From Cyanobacteriota bacterium (GTDB lineage Bacteria > Cyanobacteriota > Cyanobacteriia > PCC-6307 > Cyanobiaceae): a DNA stretch of 64,000 bases. The notes below the pieces were generated by a model that did not search any database, was not told the DNA's origin, and saw only the letters and a program-made list of their open reading frames with translations. The translations under genes and the position numbers were made by a program. Below, one piece after another: positions 47,515 to 57,265 of the stretch (its first letter is position 1; each line of letters begins with the position of its first letter). The stretch spans positions 1-64,000 of the forward strand of contig JAPLIB010000093.1 of assembly GCA_026389335.1 (NCBI GenBank), read 5' to 3'.

Positions 47515-47903
47515 GTGCGGTGACCTTAGGAATCTCTTCCCGCAGTACCTCCGCTAAACAGGCAAGTTGTAACCAGTGGTGTTGGAACTTCAAGCGCGTT
47601 TACAAGCTGCTGGCGGATTCAAAGAATGCCTGAATAACTTCAGATTTGAAAATCACCGGCTGGCCTGCAACGGCGGCCTGACAGGCGCCTCCCGGCTCAG
47701 CATCCAGCAGCTGGGTGCCGAGCCTGCGTTGGAACCAGGCCTGGATCGGTGTGGTGCAGCCACAGGGAGGACCTGGCCTGGCCAGGCCAGCGATTGCGGT
47801 GAAGGTGCGGCCCCCTACCGGCACCGATCTGCAACGGGCAGGAATCTGCTCTCGAAACAGACTCCCAACCTCTCTGCTTGTCCAGCACGCCAACGAGGCG
47901 CAC
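47515..47903. other. Intergenic stretch downstream of katG
   Basis: A minus-strand frame (47926-47600) overlaps the end of katG and ends in FKSEVIQAFFESASSL, but lacks a start signal and family resemblance. No terminator was found for katG. Confidence 0.45.
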
Positions 47904-50483
<2,580 letters not shown>

Positions 50484-51167
50484 ATGCAACGGCAGCTGCT
50501 GGCTTTGCTGATGGTTCCCGGCCTCGCCTTTCTTCCCAGTCCCGGCGCAGCCGATCCAGTCCCGACCCAGAGCCCAGCCGCGGAAACGAGCGCAAGCCAT
50601 TCCCGCCTCTATGTGACTGGCGCCGTTGGCATGAATGGGCCAACGGCCAGGACGGGTACTGGTGATGCCGGATCATTCACGGAGTTTTCCAATCCTGGAT
50701 TCTCCACAGAAATCGGTTTTGGTTATAATTTTAAGCCATTAAGAGTTGAGTTGACGTATGCCCTGGACGCCAGCCGGCTGCAGGGTTACAACCTGGACTC
50801 TGATAAATATTATGCCTACAATCGTGGTGGCGACACCAGGAAAAATTCTGCTTTCGCAAGCCTCTACTGGGACCTGTTTCCCGATAAGCGCTTCACCCCC
50901 TACATCGGCGCAGGCCTGGGCCTATCCAGCCTGAGCGTTGGACAGTTTTCCGAGCCTGGCTATAATTACAGCGCCCACACAGATTTACTGCTTGGATACC
51001 AAGCAAAAGCAGGATTGTCCTACGGGATAGATCCTAAGTCGAAAGTATTTATCGAGGCAGTTTACCGAGGCACCAATGGATTCAAGACCAACGATGGCTA
51101 CAATGATTGGCGCAACTCATCGTTCTCGAGCTGGGGCGGGCAGATTGGTGTCCGGGTTGGCCTTTGA
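50484..51167 (+). CDS. Outer-membrane beta-barrel protein (227 aa)
   Basis: Secreted protein with a signal peptide (QRQLLALLMVPGLAFLPSPGAA) and then alternating amphipathic strands ending in aromatic residues, as in OmpA/P44-type eight-stranded barrels: SRLYVTGAVGMNG, FSTEIGFGYNFKPLRVELTYAL, FTPYIGAGLGLSSL, and the last strand GGQIGVRVGL. The terminal strand ends in Leu instead of Phe. Base composition is somewhat A/T-richer than the core genome. The role is unknown: a porin-like or structural outer-membrane protein. Confidence 0.85.
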   Translation: MQRQLLALLMVPGLAFLPSPGAADPVPTQSPAAETSASHSRLYVTGAVGMNGPTARTGTGDAGSFTEFSNPGFSTEIGFGYNFKPLRVELTYALDASRLQGYNLDSDKYYAYNRGGDTRKNSAFASLYWDLFPDKRFTPYIGAGLGLSSLSVGQFSEPGYNYSAHTDLLLGYQAKAGLSYGIDPKSKVFIEAVYRGTNGFKTNDGYNDWRNSSFSSWGGQIGVRVGL

Positions 51168-51618
51168 ATATAGGCCCAAGTCAACTACAGCGTCGAAGAC
51201 CAATCCAAAGCCATAATTTAGTCAATCGCGGCTTTATTTTAGCAGCCTATCGGTCTCAAAATTAAGTAACAATACAGCTAGCCGTGGGCTCAGGAGCCGA
51301 TAGGACTCAGGGAGGTTTCAGTCCACAACCCATGACAGGTCCGATGGACCCTGAAGTTGCATGTTGCCGGCAGCCGCCATGCCTGAGTCCTCAGCGACAT
51401 CAGCTTGTGGGCAGGCGAAATCGCCAGCGAAGATGATGTCGGAACTCAGGGGAGCACCCGCTGGAACGAACGCAATCACATCTGGGCGCATCCGGGCCTG
51501 AGGGCGCCGCCAGCAGGGGCTGGTTCTGTCTGGAATCCCCGCCACAGCCCCAGAGCTTGTGCATGTAGGCAGCTGCCAGCGCGACCAGGAGTCAGCTATC
51601 ACCTGGGCTGGGATGGCG
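51168..51618. other. Intergenic stretch, no gene supported
   Basis: The first 130 bp are A/T-rich. A minus-strand frame ending at 51318 (containing DIIFAGDFACPQADVAEDSG) is the only protein-like piece; it could be a small or broken gene, but it has no family match by eye. Confidence 0.45.
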
Positions 51619-52035
51619 TCATCGCAGCGAATCGTCGCGTTTCTGGCCGCCACAGTCCTCCCAGTTCTGCAGCAGGCCGGTCAACTCCGTGCGCAGCGCC
51701 TGCAGCGCCGAGAGTTTGTGCTGAATTTCGCCCACCTTGGCGGCGATCGTGGCCTTGAGATCCGTGCAGGTGCACAACCCGGAGCGCCGCGCCTCGAGAA
51801 TGCGCCGCCCATCAGCCAGAGGGATTTCCATGGTCTTGAGGGTGCGGATCAGTAACAGCTCCGCATAAACCTCCTCGCCATAGAGGCGATAGCGACCCTG
51901 CGATCTTCCGATCGGCACGATCAGACCTTCATCGCTATAGAAACGGATGGTCTTCACCGGCAGGCCGGAGCGCTCGGCGACCGCGCCGATCTGCTGGCCG
52001 GCCTCGGGACTGGGACGGGGGACAGCGGCCACCAC
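51619..52035 (-). CDS. MerR-family regulator, probably metal-responsive (138 aa)
   Basis: Winged-helix DNA-binding domain typical of MerR: IGAVAERSGLPVKTIRFYSDEGLI and RYRLYGEEVYAELLLIRTLK, followed by the dimerising coiled coil. Three cysteines in the effector region (Cys88 and Cys90 in GLCTCTDLK, Cys128 in EDCGG) resemble the metal sites of MerR/ZntR/CueR sensors. It starts at GTG immediately beside a 19-bp dyad of the MerR operator type. A Cys-rich peptide gene and a CDF exporter lie within 1 kb. Which metal is sensed is unknown. Confidence 0.9.
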   Translation of the reverse strand: MVAAVPRPSPEAGQQIGAVAERSGLPVKTIRFYSDEGLIVPIGRSQGRYRLYGEEVYAELLLIRTLKTMEIPLADGRRILEARRSGLCTCTDLKATIAAKVGEIQHKLSALQALRTELTGLLQNWEDCGGQKRDDSLR

Positions 52036-52058
52036 TTAACTCTCCAGTTACAGGAGAG
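52036..52058 (+). promoter_or_regulatory. Probable MerR operator/promoter
   Basis: A perfect dyad ctctcc-agttaca-ggagag (52040-52058) follows ttaact, which fits a -35 box. This layout (-35 box overlapping the left arm, dyad in an elongated spacer) is that of MerR-type promoters such as the zntA promoter. A -10 element is likely around cactctaggt (52061-52070). The dyad touches the MerR gene start, so it may control both directions. Confidence 0.7.
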
Positions 52059-52360
52059 ATCACTCTAGGTGCAGTCCTTTGGTTTGCGTCAGTCCGATGC
52101 ATCAAATCCAGACGCACCAAAATCTGCATCGGCAGCCGATCGATCTTGGGACCGCCAGGGCCATCGCCCATGGCGCCCATGGTCACGCCAGGGGACCCGC
52201 AGGCAGCACCCAGGAGCGGCGCTTGGATCGACGGCATGGTGCAACACCAAACCGGGGTATTGCGGATCAGTGCTTTCGGCTTCGGCTTCGGCTTCGACAT
52301 CGGCATGCCGGGGGTGGGGCAGTGGCTCAAGGCCTGGTACTACAACAACGGACCGCTGAA
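52059..52360. other. Stretch downstream of the MerR operator, gene uncertain
   Basis: If the operator drives plus-strand transcription, the message begins here. The open plus-strand frame 52146-52502 has a Phe-Gly repeat caused by four tandem ttcggc units (about 52270-52293) and WLKAWYYNNGPLKARG, but no recognised family. It may be a short unknown product or a leader. A minus-strand reading is no better. Confidence 0.3.
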
Positions 52361-52393
52361 AGCCAGGGGCCGTCGGCAGCCCCTGGCTTGTTT
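52361..52393. terminator. Hairpin, possible bidirectional terminator
   Basis: A perfect 10-bp stem (arms agccaggggc at 52361-52370 and gcccctggct at 52379-52388) with an 8-nt loop. In the plus direction it is followed by tgttt, in the minus direction by ttc, so the T-runs are weak. It directly follows the stop codon of the Cys-rich peptide gene on the minus strand. Confidence 0.6.
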
Positions 52394-52563
52394 CAAGGCT
52401 GCGCTGTGCCGCAACCGCAGTCACAGGCCTCTCCCTGGCTGCAGCTGCAGCTGGGGCCGCAGCCGCAACCGCAAGTGCAGCGTGATTCGTTCAGGGCGGT
52501 AGGGGCAGCGACACAGCAACAGCCGCGGCGGGCGACCGTGGCGACGGATTGGCTCGGGGTCAT
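52393..52563 (-). CDS. Cys-rich metallothionein-like peptide (56 aa)
   Basis: A 56-residue protein with 12 cysteines. A polar leader of 14 residues (MTPSQSVATVARRG) is followed by CCC, then after a spacer CTCGCGCGPSCSC and finally CDCGCG. The CxC/CxCxC spacing is that of metal-thiolate cluster proteins and bears no resemblance to a zinc finger. It is unlike SmtA, which has scattered CxxC pairs and His residues. A strong ribosome-binding site (aaggag, 7-8 bases before the ATG) supports translation. A MerR regulator and a CDF metal exporter flank it, suggesting metal storage or detoxification. Metal binding is inferred from composition and context only. Confidence 0.8.
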   Translation of the reverse strand: MTPSQSVATVARRGCCCVAAPTALNESRCTCGCGCGPSCSCSQGEACDCGCGTAQP

Positions 52564-52930
52564 GGGGTTCTCCTTGTTATGGGGTGGATCAGGCGGTTCT
52601 GAATGGGGAAAAGCCCGATGCCATCAGCTTGCAGCCTCCTGTCGACTAGAGAGTCCAGGGGTGCTCTGTACGGGTTTCCGGTGGCCCCCATCGCCAGCTG
52701 CCGCAGCGAATTGCCACTGCCAATTGCCACTGCCAATTGCCGCAGCGAACCGCCGCAGCTGATCGACGCCGTCCAGGCCCTGACTCTCGCCTCAGCCCCA
52801 GCTCCGAGAGGCTGCGAAGCGATCGCCCGGGAGCCTGGATCCATCCGGTGCGTCGCCACTTCAAAGCACGGGGGCCCATGCCGTGGAAGCGGTCCCAACC
52901 TGGATGTGCCTGACCCGTCACCACCGCCCC
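52564..52930. other. Intergenic stretch between the Cys-rich peptide and the cation exporter
   Basis: About 370 bp between divergent genes. It contains the 13-bp tandem repeat at 52709-52747. Long shadow frames cross it but none has a start signal. Promoters for both genes are expected here. Confidence 0.5.
52709..52747. repeat. 13-bp tandem repeat, 3 copies
   Basis: Unit aattgccactgcc in two exact copies (52709-52721, 52722-52734) followed by a degenerate copy aattgccgcagcg. It lies in the intergenic space before the exporter gene. A slippage-prone repeat here might alter promoter spacing; this is only a possibility. Confidence 0.85.
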
Positions 52931-53839
52931 ATGGCCTTCGCCTCCGCGCGCTCCTACACGCTGTTGTCGGTGGCAGCGGCCATTGCCACGATCGCGCTCA
53001 AGACGGCGGCCTGGAGGCTCACCGGCTCGGTGGGACTGCTGTCCGATGCGATGGAGTCTGGCGTGAATCTGGTGGCAGCCCTGGGCGCCTTCTGGGCCCT
53101 CACCCTGGCCAGTAAACCGGCTGATCGCAGCCATCACTACGGCCATTTCAAGGCCGAATACTTCTCCAGCGGCATCGAAAGTGCCCTGATCGTGGTGGCG
53201 GCCCTGGCGATCATCGCCGCAGCGGTGGGCCGGCTCCAGCATCCAGAACCGCTGGAGCAGCTGGGTATCGGGCTGGCGCTGTCCCTGGTGGCGACGGCCT
53301 TGAACGCCGGGGTGGCCTGGGTGCTGCTGCGGGCGGCGCGCCAGTTCCACTCGATCACCTTGCGGGCCGACGCCCACCATCTGCTCACCGATGTCTGGAC
53401 CTCGTTCGGCGTGGTGCTGGGACTCGCCCTGGTGAAGCTCACCGGACTGACGGCGCTTGATTCCCTGATCGCCATTGCTGTGGCACTAAATATCATTGTG
53501 ACGGGCTGGAAGTTACTGCACGAAACCGCATCCGGCCTGCTCGATCGTGCCCTGCCCGAGGAGGACCAGGACCAGCTGGAAGCGCTGCTGGCCAGCCATG
53601 AAACGGACCAGATTCGCTTCCATGCCCTGCGCTCCCGAGTGGCCGGCTCGCGGCGCTTTGTGGCCTTTCATGTGCTCGTCCCCGGCGACTGGAGCGTGCA
53701 GGCGGGGCATGAGCTCTGCGACGAACTTGAGCAGCAGATCGCCCGTACCCTGCCGCGCACCCACGTCTTCACCCATCTCGAACCACTCGAAGATCCACGA
53801 TCCTGGGATGACATCGGCTTTCGCTGGGAGAGAGACTGA
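52931..53839 (+). CDS. Cation diffusion facilitator (CDF) metal exporter (302 aa)
   Basis: Zn2+/Fe2+/Co2+-type CDF transporter. Five to six helices are visible. The metal site residues are in TGSVGLLSDAMESGVNL (Asp on TM2) and in ADAHHLLTDVWTSFG (His/Asp on TM5). The family loop is HHYGHFKAEYFSSGIESALI. A C-terminal cytoplasmic domain with FHALRSRVAGSRRFVAFHVLVPG ends the protein. It lacks the His-rich loop of many zinc exporters. The start at ATG 52931 fits the usual short N-terminus; an upstream ATG at 52883 is in frame. Context (MerR, Cys-rich peptide) suggests export of a toxic divalent metal. Confidence 0.93.
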   Translation: MAFASARSYTLLSVAAAIATIALKTAAWRLTGSVGLLSDAMESGVNLVAALGAFWALTLASKPADRSHHYGHFKAEYFSSGIESALIVVAALAIIAAAVGRLQHPEPLEQLGIGLALSLVATALNAGVAWVLLRAARQFHSITLRADAHHLLTDVWTSFGVVLGLALVKLTGLTALDSLIAIAVALNIIVTGWKLLHETASGLLDRALPEEDQDQLEALLASHETDQIRFHALRSRVAGSRRFVAFHVLVPGDWSVQAGHELCDELEQQIARTLPRTHVFTHLEPLEDPRSWDDIGFRWERD

Positions 53840-54012
53840 CCAGGGCCCACTTCAGACTCTGGGGATACAGAGCAGAGCCTCGGATGGACGGCTCCTTCCC
53901 GGGGGCATGGCATAAAGAAACATAAAGAAACCCGCCAACGATCACAACCCTGCCAGCTCCAGTAACGCTGCAGGCGTATCAGATCCCGTCCTCAGTGATC
54001 AGCGATCAGTGA

Positions 54013-54297
54013 TCAGCGGCCTGGGACCAGCGCCGTCACCATGCCCTGGCCTTGGAACTTGCCGTAGCCACTGCCATCCTTGCCTTGGGTATCGATTCCT
54101 TGGGTATCGATGCCTTGGGTATCGATCATCATGAGGTGAATTCTGAGTCCAGACTTCTGGCGCCCAGACTTCCGCTGGAGTTCAGATCTCTGGAGTTCAG
54201 CCAGGCTGATGTCTTCCACGTTGATGCCTTTCGGCAGTGAGGCGCCGAGCTCCAGGTTGCTGACAACCATCGTGCTGGTGCCGTATCTGGCCAGCAA
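54013..54297 (-). CDS. Uncertain ORF with internal 5-residue repeats (94 aa)
   Basis: The frame starts at TTG and reads ARYGTSTMVVSNLELGASLP, then KGINVEDISLAELQRSELQR, and later a DTQGI repeat (three copies) produced by the 15-bp tandem repeat at 54083-54127. The beginning is protein-like, the end looks like low-complexity expansion. No family is recognised and no ribosome-binding site is seen. It could be a decayed or novel surface-type protein. The remaining stretch between the CDF gene and 54496 holds nothing else recognisable. Confidence 0.3.
   Translation of the reverse strand: MLARYGTSTMVVSNLELGASLPKGINVEDISLAELQRSELQRKSGRQKSGLRIHLMMIDTQGIDTQGIDTQGKDGSGYGKFQGQGMVTALVPGR
54083..54127. 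repeat. 15-bp tandem repeat, 3 copies
   Basis: Unit ccttgggtatcgat(t/g/c), three consecutive copies differing only at the last base. Length divisible by three keeps the minus-strand frame open and encodes the pentapeptide repeat DTQGI. Confidence 0.92.
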
Positions 54298-54496
54298 GGC
54301 GTTTGTTGCCGTTCTGGCCCCAGCTATCGATGGGGGGATTTGAACCTGGCCCCATCACCGCAGCGGGCCGATGGCGCACCAAAGGCGCAACACAAGCCAC
54401 AGGCACGACATTCCCTTGGATTGCGTCCCCCAGCAGTATCCGCCGATGGCAAGCCATGGATGATCGATCAGGATTTAGCCTGCACTCGCCTCCCCC

Positions 54497-55120
54497 ATGA
54501 TCAACACCCGCGCCTTACGGCCTCGCCCTACCAGCTGGAGAGGCGCGGCACTCGCGGTCCTGCTGGGCCCAGCCCTGGCAGTGCCAGCCCTGGTCGTACC
54601 AGCTTTGACGGGGACGGCCCAGGCCGCGCCGTTCCGCAGCAGCCTCAGCCTGCAGGGAGTCAGGTTCCAGGTCCAGGCCAGCGGTGCGGGATCCGAGCAG
54701 CAACTCACGCTGAAGGTGAGCCGCGCCGGCCAACCGGTTCAGGTGATCAAGGAGCCGATTGAGGGCCAGGTGGTTGGTGCGGAAGTGGAGGATCTCAACA
54801 GTGACGGCCAGCCCGATCTGTTCGTGTACATCCAGAGCGCCGGCAGCGGCAGCTACGGCTCACTAAAGGGCTGGACCAGCAGCCGATCTGGCTCCCTGCT
54901 GCCGATTCATCTGCAGGAGCTGCCGGCCAAGGATGCTCAGGGTTATCGGGGGCATGATCAGTTCGCGGTGGTGGAAACCAGCCTGGTGCGCCGCTTTCCG
55001 CTCTACCGAGCCGGTGACACCAATGCCAGAGCCACAGGCGGCACCCGCCAGGTGACCTACAAGCTGGTGCCTGGTGAGGCGATGTGGCAACTCAAGCCCG
55101 TCAGCTCCACCCAGTTCTGA
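54497..55120 (+). CDS. PliI-like lysozyme-inhibitor family protein, exported (207 aa)
   Basis: Signal peptide (SWRGAALAVLLGPALAVPALVVPAL, cleavage near AQA) and one beta-rich domain. The signature is that of the PliI family (periplasmic inhibitor of I-type lysozyme): DLNSDGQPDLFVYIQSAGSG, then SYGSLKGW, GYRGHDQFAVVETSLVRRFP and LYRAGDTNARATGGTRQV. PliI proteins protect the cell wall from invertebrate-type lysozymes. The match is by motif recollection, so the fold is likely but inhibitory activity is untested. A high-light-inducible gene follows on the other strand, with a shared terminator between. Confidence 0.82.
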   Translation: MINTRALRPRPTSWRGAALAVLLGPALAVPALVVPALTGTAQAAPFRSSLSLQGVRFQVQASGAGSEQQLTLKVSRAGQPVQVIKEPIEGQVVGAEVEDLNSDGQPDLFVYIQSAGSGSYGSLKGWTSSRSGSLLPIHLQELPAKDAQGYRGHDQFAVVETSLVRRFPLYRAGDTNARATGGTRQVTYKLVPGEAMWQLKPVSSTQF

Positions 55121-55134
55121 GCGAACGGGGCCAG

Positions 55135-55166
55135 CAAAAAACCCGGATGGTCACCACCATCCGGGC
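55135..55166 (-). terminator. Rho-independent terminator of the hli gene (also usable from the PliI-like gene side)
   Basis: Perfect 9-bp stem cccggatgg / ccatccggg with a 6-nt loop and, on the minus strand, a run of six T directly after the stem. It sits between the two convergent genes. Confidence 0.92.
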
Positions 55167-55206
55167 CTGGAAACCCACGTTGTTGTCGAGCTGGAGCGGG
55201 GCTCGA

Positions 55207-55350
55207 TCAGCCGAGGCCGAGTTGGCCGAGGATGCCTTGGCCGGTGAGGATCTCGGTGGCCAGACCAATCACGAAACCGAGCATGGCCAGGCGGCCATTC
55301 CAGGTTTCGGCGAAGCCGACGAAACCGAAACGGGAAGGGGAATCAGCCAT
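55207..55350 (-). CDS. hli: High-light-inducible protein (HLIP/Scp, 47 aa)
   Basis: Single-helix chlorophyll-binding protein. The canonical motif ExxNGRxAMxGF is seen as AETWNGRLAMLGFVIGLATE in the membrane helix, with a short polar N-terminus (MADSPSRFGFVGF) and the C-terminal GQGILGQLGLG. HLIPs protect photosystem II assembly and dissipate excess light energy, and are induced by high light and nutrient stress. A perfect 21-bp inverted repeat lies about 90 bp upstream of its start and may be regulatory. A strong terminator follows. Confidence 0.95.
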   Translation of the reverse strand: MADSPSRFGFVGFAETWNGRLAMLGFVIGLATEILTGQGILGQLGLG

Positions 55351-55436
55351 GGAAGGTTGGGGGGAGAAACTGAAGAAAAGCTTACGGGGATGGGCTGGCT
55401 GCTGGGGGGCTTCACTGTTCGGGATTTCCTCTCACG

Positions 55437-55457
55437 GTGATCAGCGGCGCTGATCAC
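55437..55457. promoter_or_regulatory. Perfect 21-bp inverted repeat upstream of hli
   Basis: gtgatcagcg-g-cgctgatcac: two 10-bp arms around one base. It is in the gap between the hli start (55350, minus) and the DUF938 methyltransferase end (55509, minus), about 90 bp upstream of hli. Symmetry with a single central base suggests a protein-binding site more than a terminator, as no loop or T-run is present. Confidence 0.6.
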
Positions 55458-55508
55458 GTCTGTGACACCAAAGCTTTTGCCGGCTTGCAGACCTGGTTCG
55501 CGCCCAGA

Positions 55509-56180
55509 TCAACGAGACCCGCCATCTGCCGCGGCGAACACCAGCGTGCGGTTGTGGGCCGGCATCGCCACATCGGCCAGGGGCTCGAAGCCGAGTCGGC
55601 GGGCCTCGGCCCTGATCTGCTGGGCATCACGAATCCCCATCGCCGGATCCAGGCTGCGCAGCTGGGCATCAAAGGCCACGTTGTTGGACGAGCTCGCCAC
55701 ACCGCCATCGTTGAAGGGGCCATAGAGCAGCAGCACACCACCGGCTCTCAGGCTCCGGGCCGCCCCGGCCAGCAGCTGGGGCACGGAAGCCGCCGGCATG
55801 ATGTGCAGCGTGTTGGCGCTGAACACCGCATCGAACGGCGGCTGCGGCCAGTGATCGAGGCAATCGACATCCAGTTCCAGCGGCTCGGCCAGAACCGCAC
55901 CGGCAGCCAGGGGCCGCCAATCGGGATTGGCTGGGCCCGGATCAGGCCCGCCTTCCCTGGCAATCCGCTCGCCCAGTCCCGGGAGATAGGCGCTGCGATC
56001 ACTGGGCTGCCAGTGCAGGCCAGCCAGTTGCTGGCAGAAGTACACGGCGTGCTGACCGCTGCCGGAACCGATTTCCAGCACCCGGGCAGCGAGGGGCAAC
56101 CAATGGCGCAGTACCGCCAGGATTGGCTGCTTGTTGCGCTCGCAGGCGGCGGAGAACGGCAACACCTGGGCACTCGGCAA
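55509..56180 (-). CDS. DUF938 SAM-dependent methyltransferase (223 aa)
   Basis: Class I methyltransferase fold of the DUF938 family. Starts with MPSAQVLPFSAACERNKQPIL, then motif I RVLEIGSGSGQHAVYFCQQL, LELDVDCLDHWPQPPFDAVFSANTLHIM and LLLYGPFNDGG. The family is widespread in bacteria and eukaryotes; its substrate is unknown. It is the downstream neighbour of pirin on the same strand, separated by about 170 bp. Confidence 0.92.
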   Translation of the reverse strand: MPSAQVLPFSAACERNKQPILAVLRHWLPLAARVLEIGSGSGQHAVYFCQQLAGLHWQPSDRSAYLPGLGERIAREGGPDPGPANPDWRPLAAGAVLAEPLELDVDCLDHWPQPPFDAVFSANTLHIMPAASVPQLLAGAARSLRAGGVLLLYGPFNDGGVASSSNNVAFDAQLRSLDPAMGIRDAQQIRAEARRLGFEPLADVAMPAHNRTLVFAAADGGSR

Positions 56181-56352
56181 GGGGGAAGGAATCCATCCTC
56201 AGCCCTGGCCTGACTGCAGCGGCCGCTGGACCTCCATGCGGAACAGCTGCTGCAGGCGAGCGGCGGCCCAGGTGTAGAGGGCCATCTGCCGCAGGATGAA
56301 GCTCTGCTGTGGCCAGCGCGGGATGGGGCCAGGCGGCAGCGGCCGATCCCGT

Positions 56353-57156
56353 TCAGCGCAGTTCGAAGCAAAGCAGATCGGCACCAGTGTCCAGGGCCGT
56401 CAGTGAGGCCCGCGGGCCCGCCGTCAGCGCTGCTGCTCCGTTTGCCGATCGGTCTGCCTTAAGCCCCAGCCCGTCGCCCTGGCGCAGGCGGCCGGTGCAG
56501 GACCCGGACGGCCCGTGAACACTGAGCTCCAGCTCGCCGGCGATCATCTGAATCCAGCCCTCGGTTCCAGCGGCCAGGGGCATTTCGAGCCGAGCCCCCC
56601 CCCGTAGCCGGCCACGCCAGAGCCGCACCGGCCGCTGGATCGCCATGGCGCCGCCCCTCGCCTCGGGATCCAGCAGCAGGGTCCAGCCGGCTGCCTCCGC
56701 AAACGGCCGCTGGTCGTAACGGGGGGTGCCGCCCTGGTGGCTGGGCTCGATCCAGATCTGCAACAGATGGCAGCTCTGCTCGGAGCGATTGATCTCACTG
56801 TGCAGGATGCCACTGCCGGCACTCATGCACTGAACCTCACCGGCACGGAGGCTGCTGTGGTGGCCGATGGAATCCTGGTGGCTCAGCTCGCCTTCGAGCA
56901 TCACCGTGATGATCTCCATGTCGCGATGGCGGTGCATGTCGAAGCCCCGCCCCGCCGCAATGCGGTCGTCATTGATCACACGCAGGGGCCCGAAGCCCAT
57001 CCAGGCGGGGTCGAGATGGTCGGCAAAACTGAAGCTGTGCCAGCTGTCGAGCCAGCTGTGCTGGCTGTGGAAGCGTTCAGCGGCCGGCCGCCACACCAGA
57101 TCGGCATGACCAGCGAAGCCGCCGGGGGCAGGGGTGCGCGGAAGCAAAGTACTCAT
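56353..57156 (-). CDS. Pirin family protein (267 aa)
   Basis: Bicupin protein. The N-terminal cupin carries the metal ligands in GRGFDMHRHRDMEIITVMLEGELSHQDS (two His, one Glu) and the later His in SGILHSEIN. The N-terminal SWHSFSFADHLDPAWMGFGPLRVINDD is the family mark. A second, degenerate cupin domain forms the C-terminus. Pirins may have quercetinase activity or act as redox sensors. The ATG at 57156 (MSTLLPRTP) is used; the frame stays open upstream through the repeat that encodes the divergent HEATH-motif gene. Confidence 0.9.
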   Translation of the reverse strand: MSTLLPRTPAPGGFAGHADLVWRPAAERFHSQHSWLDSWHSFSFADHLDPAWMGFGPLRVINDDRIAAGRGFDMHRHRDMEIITVMLEGELSHQDSIGHHSSLRAGEVQCMSAGSGILHSEINRSEQSCHLLQIWIEPSHQGGTPRYDQRPFAEAAGWTLLLDPEARGGAMAIQRPVRLWRGRLRGGARLEMPLAAGTEGWIQMIAGELELSVHGPSGSCTGRLRQGDGLGLKADRSANGAAALTAGPRASLTALDTGADLLCFELR

Positions 57157-57265
57157 GGCCTGGTGGCGCGGGCGAGGAGGGATTGAAGCGGCGTCATGAA
57201 CCGACTGTGATCGACATCGGCACTCAGGACCATCAGGACCATGCATTCGGGGCGAAAGTGGAGCG

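Noticed and set aside
52146-52502. Plus-strand frame (118 aa) overlapping the Cys-rich peptide gene
   Set aside because: No ribosome-binding site or family; the Phe-Gly stretch comes from a 6-bp repeat. Kept only as part of the description of the interval.
56199-56384. 61-aa minus-strand frame between pirin and the DUF938 methyltransferase
   Set aside because: Starts inside pirin in another frame, no ribosome-binding site. A shorter product from 56285 cannot be excluded but has no support.
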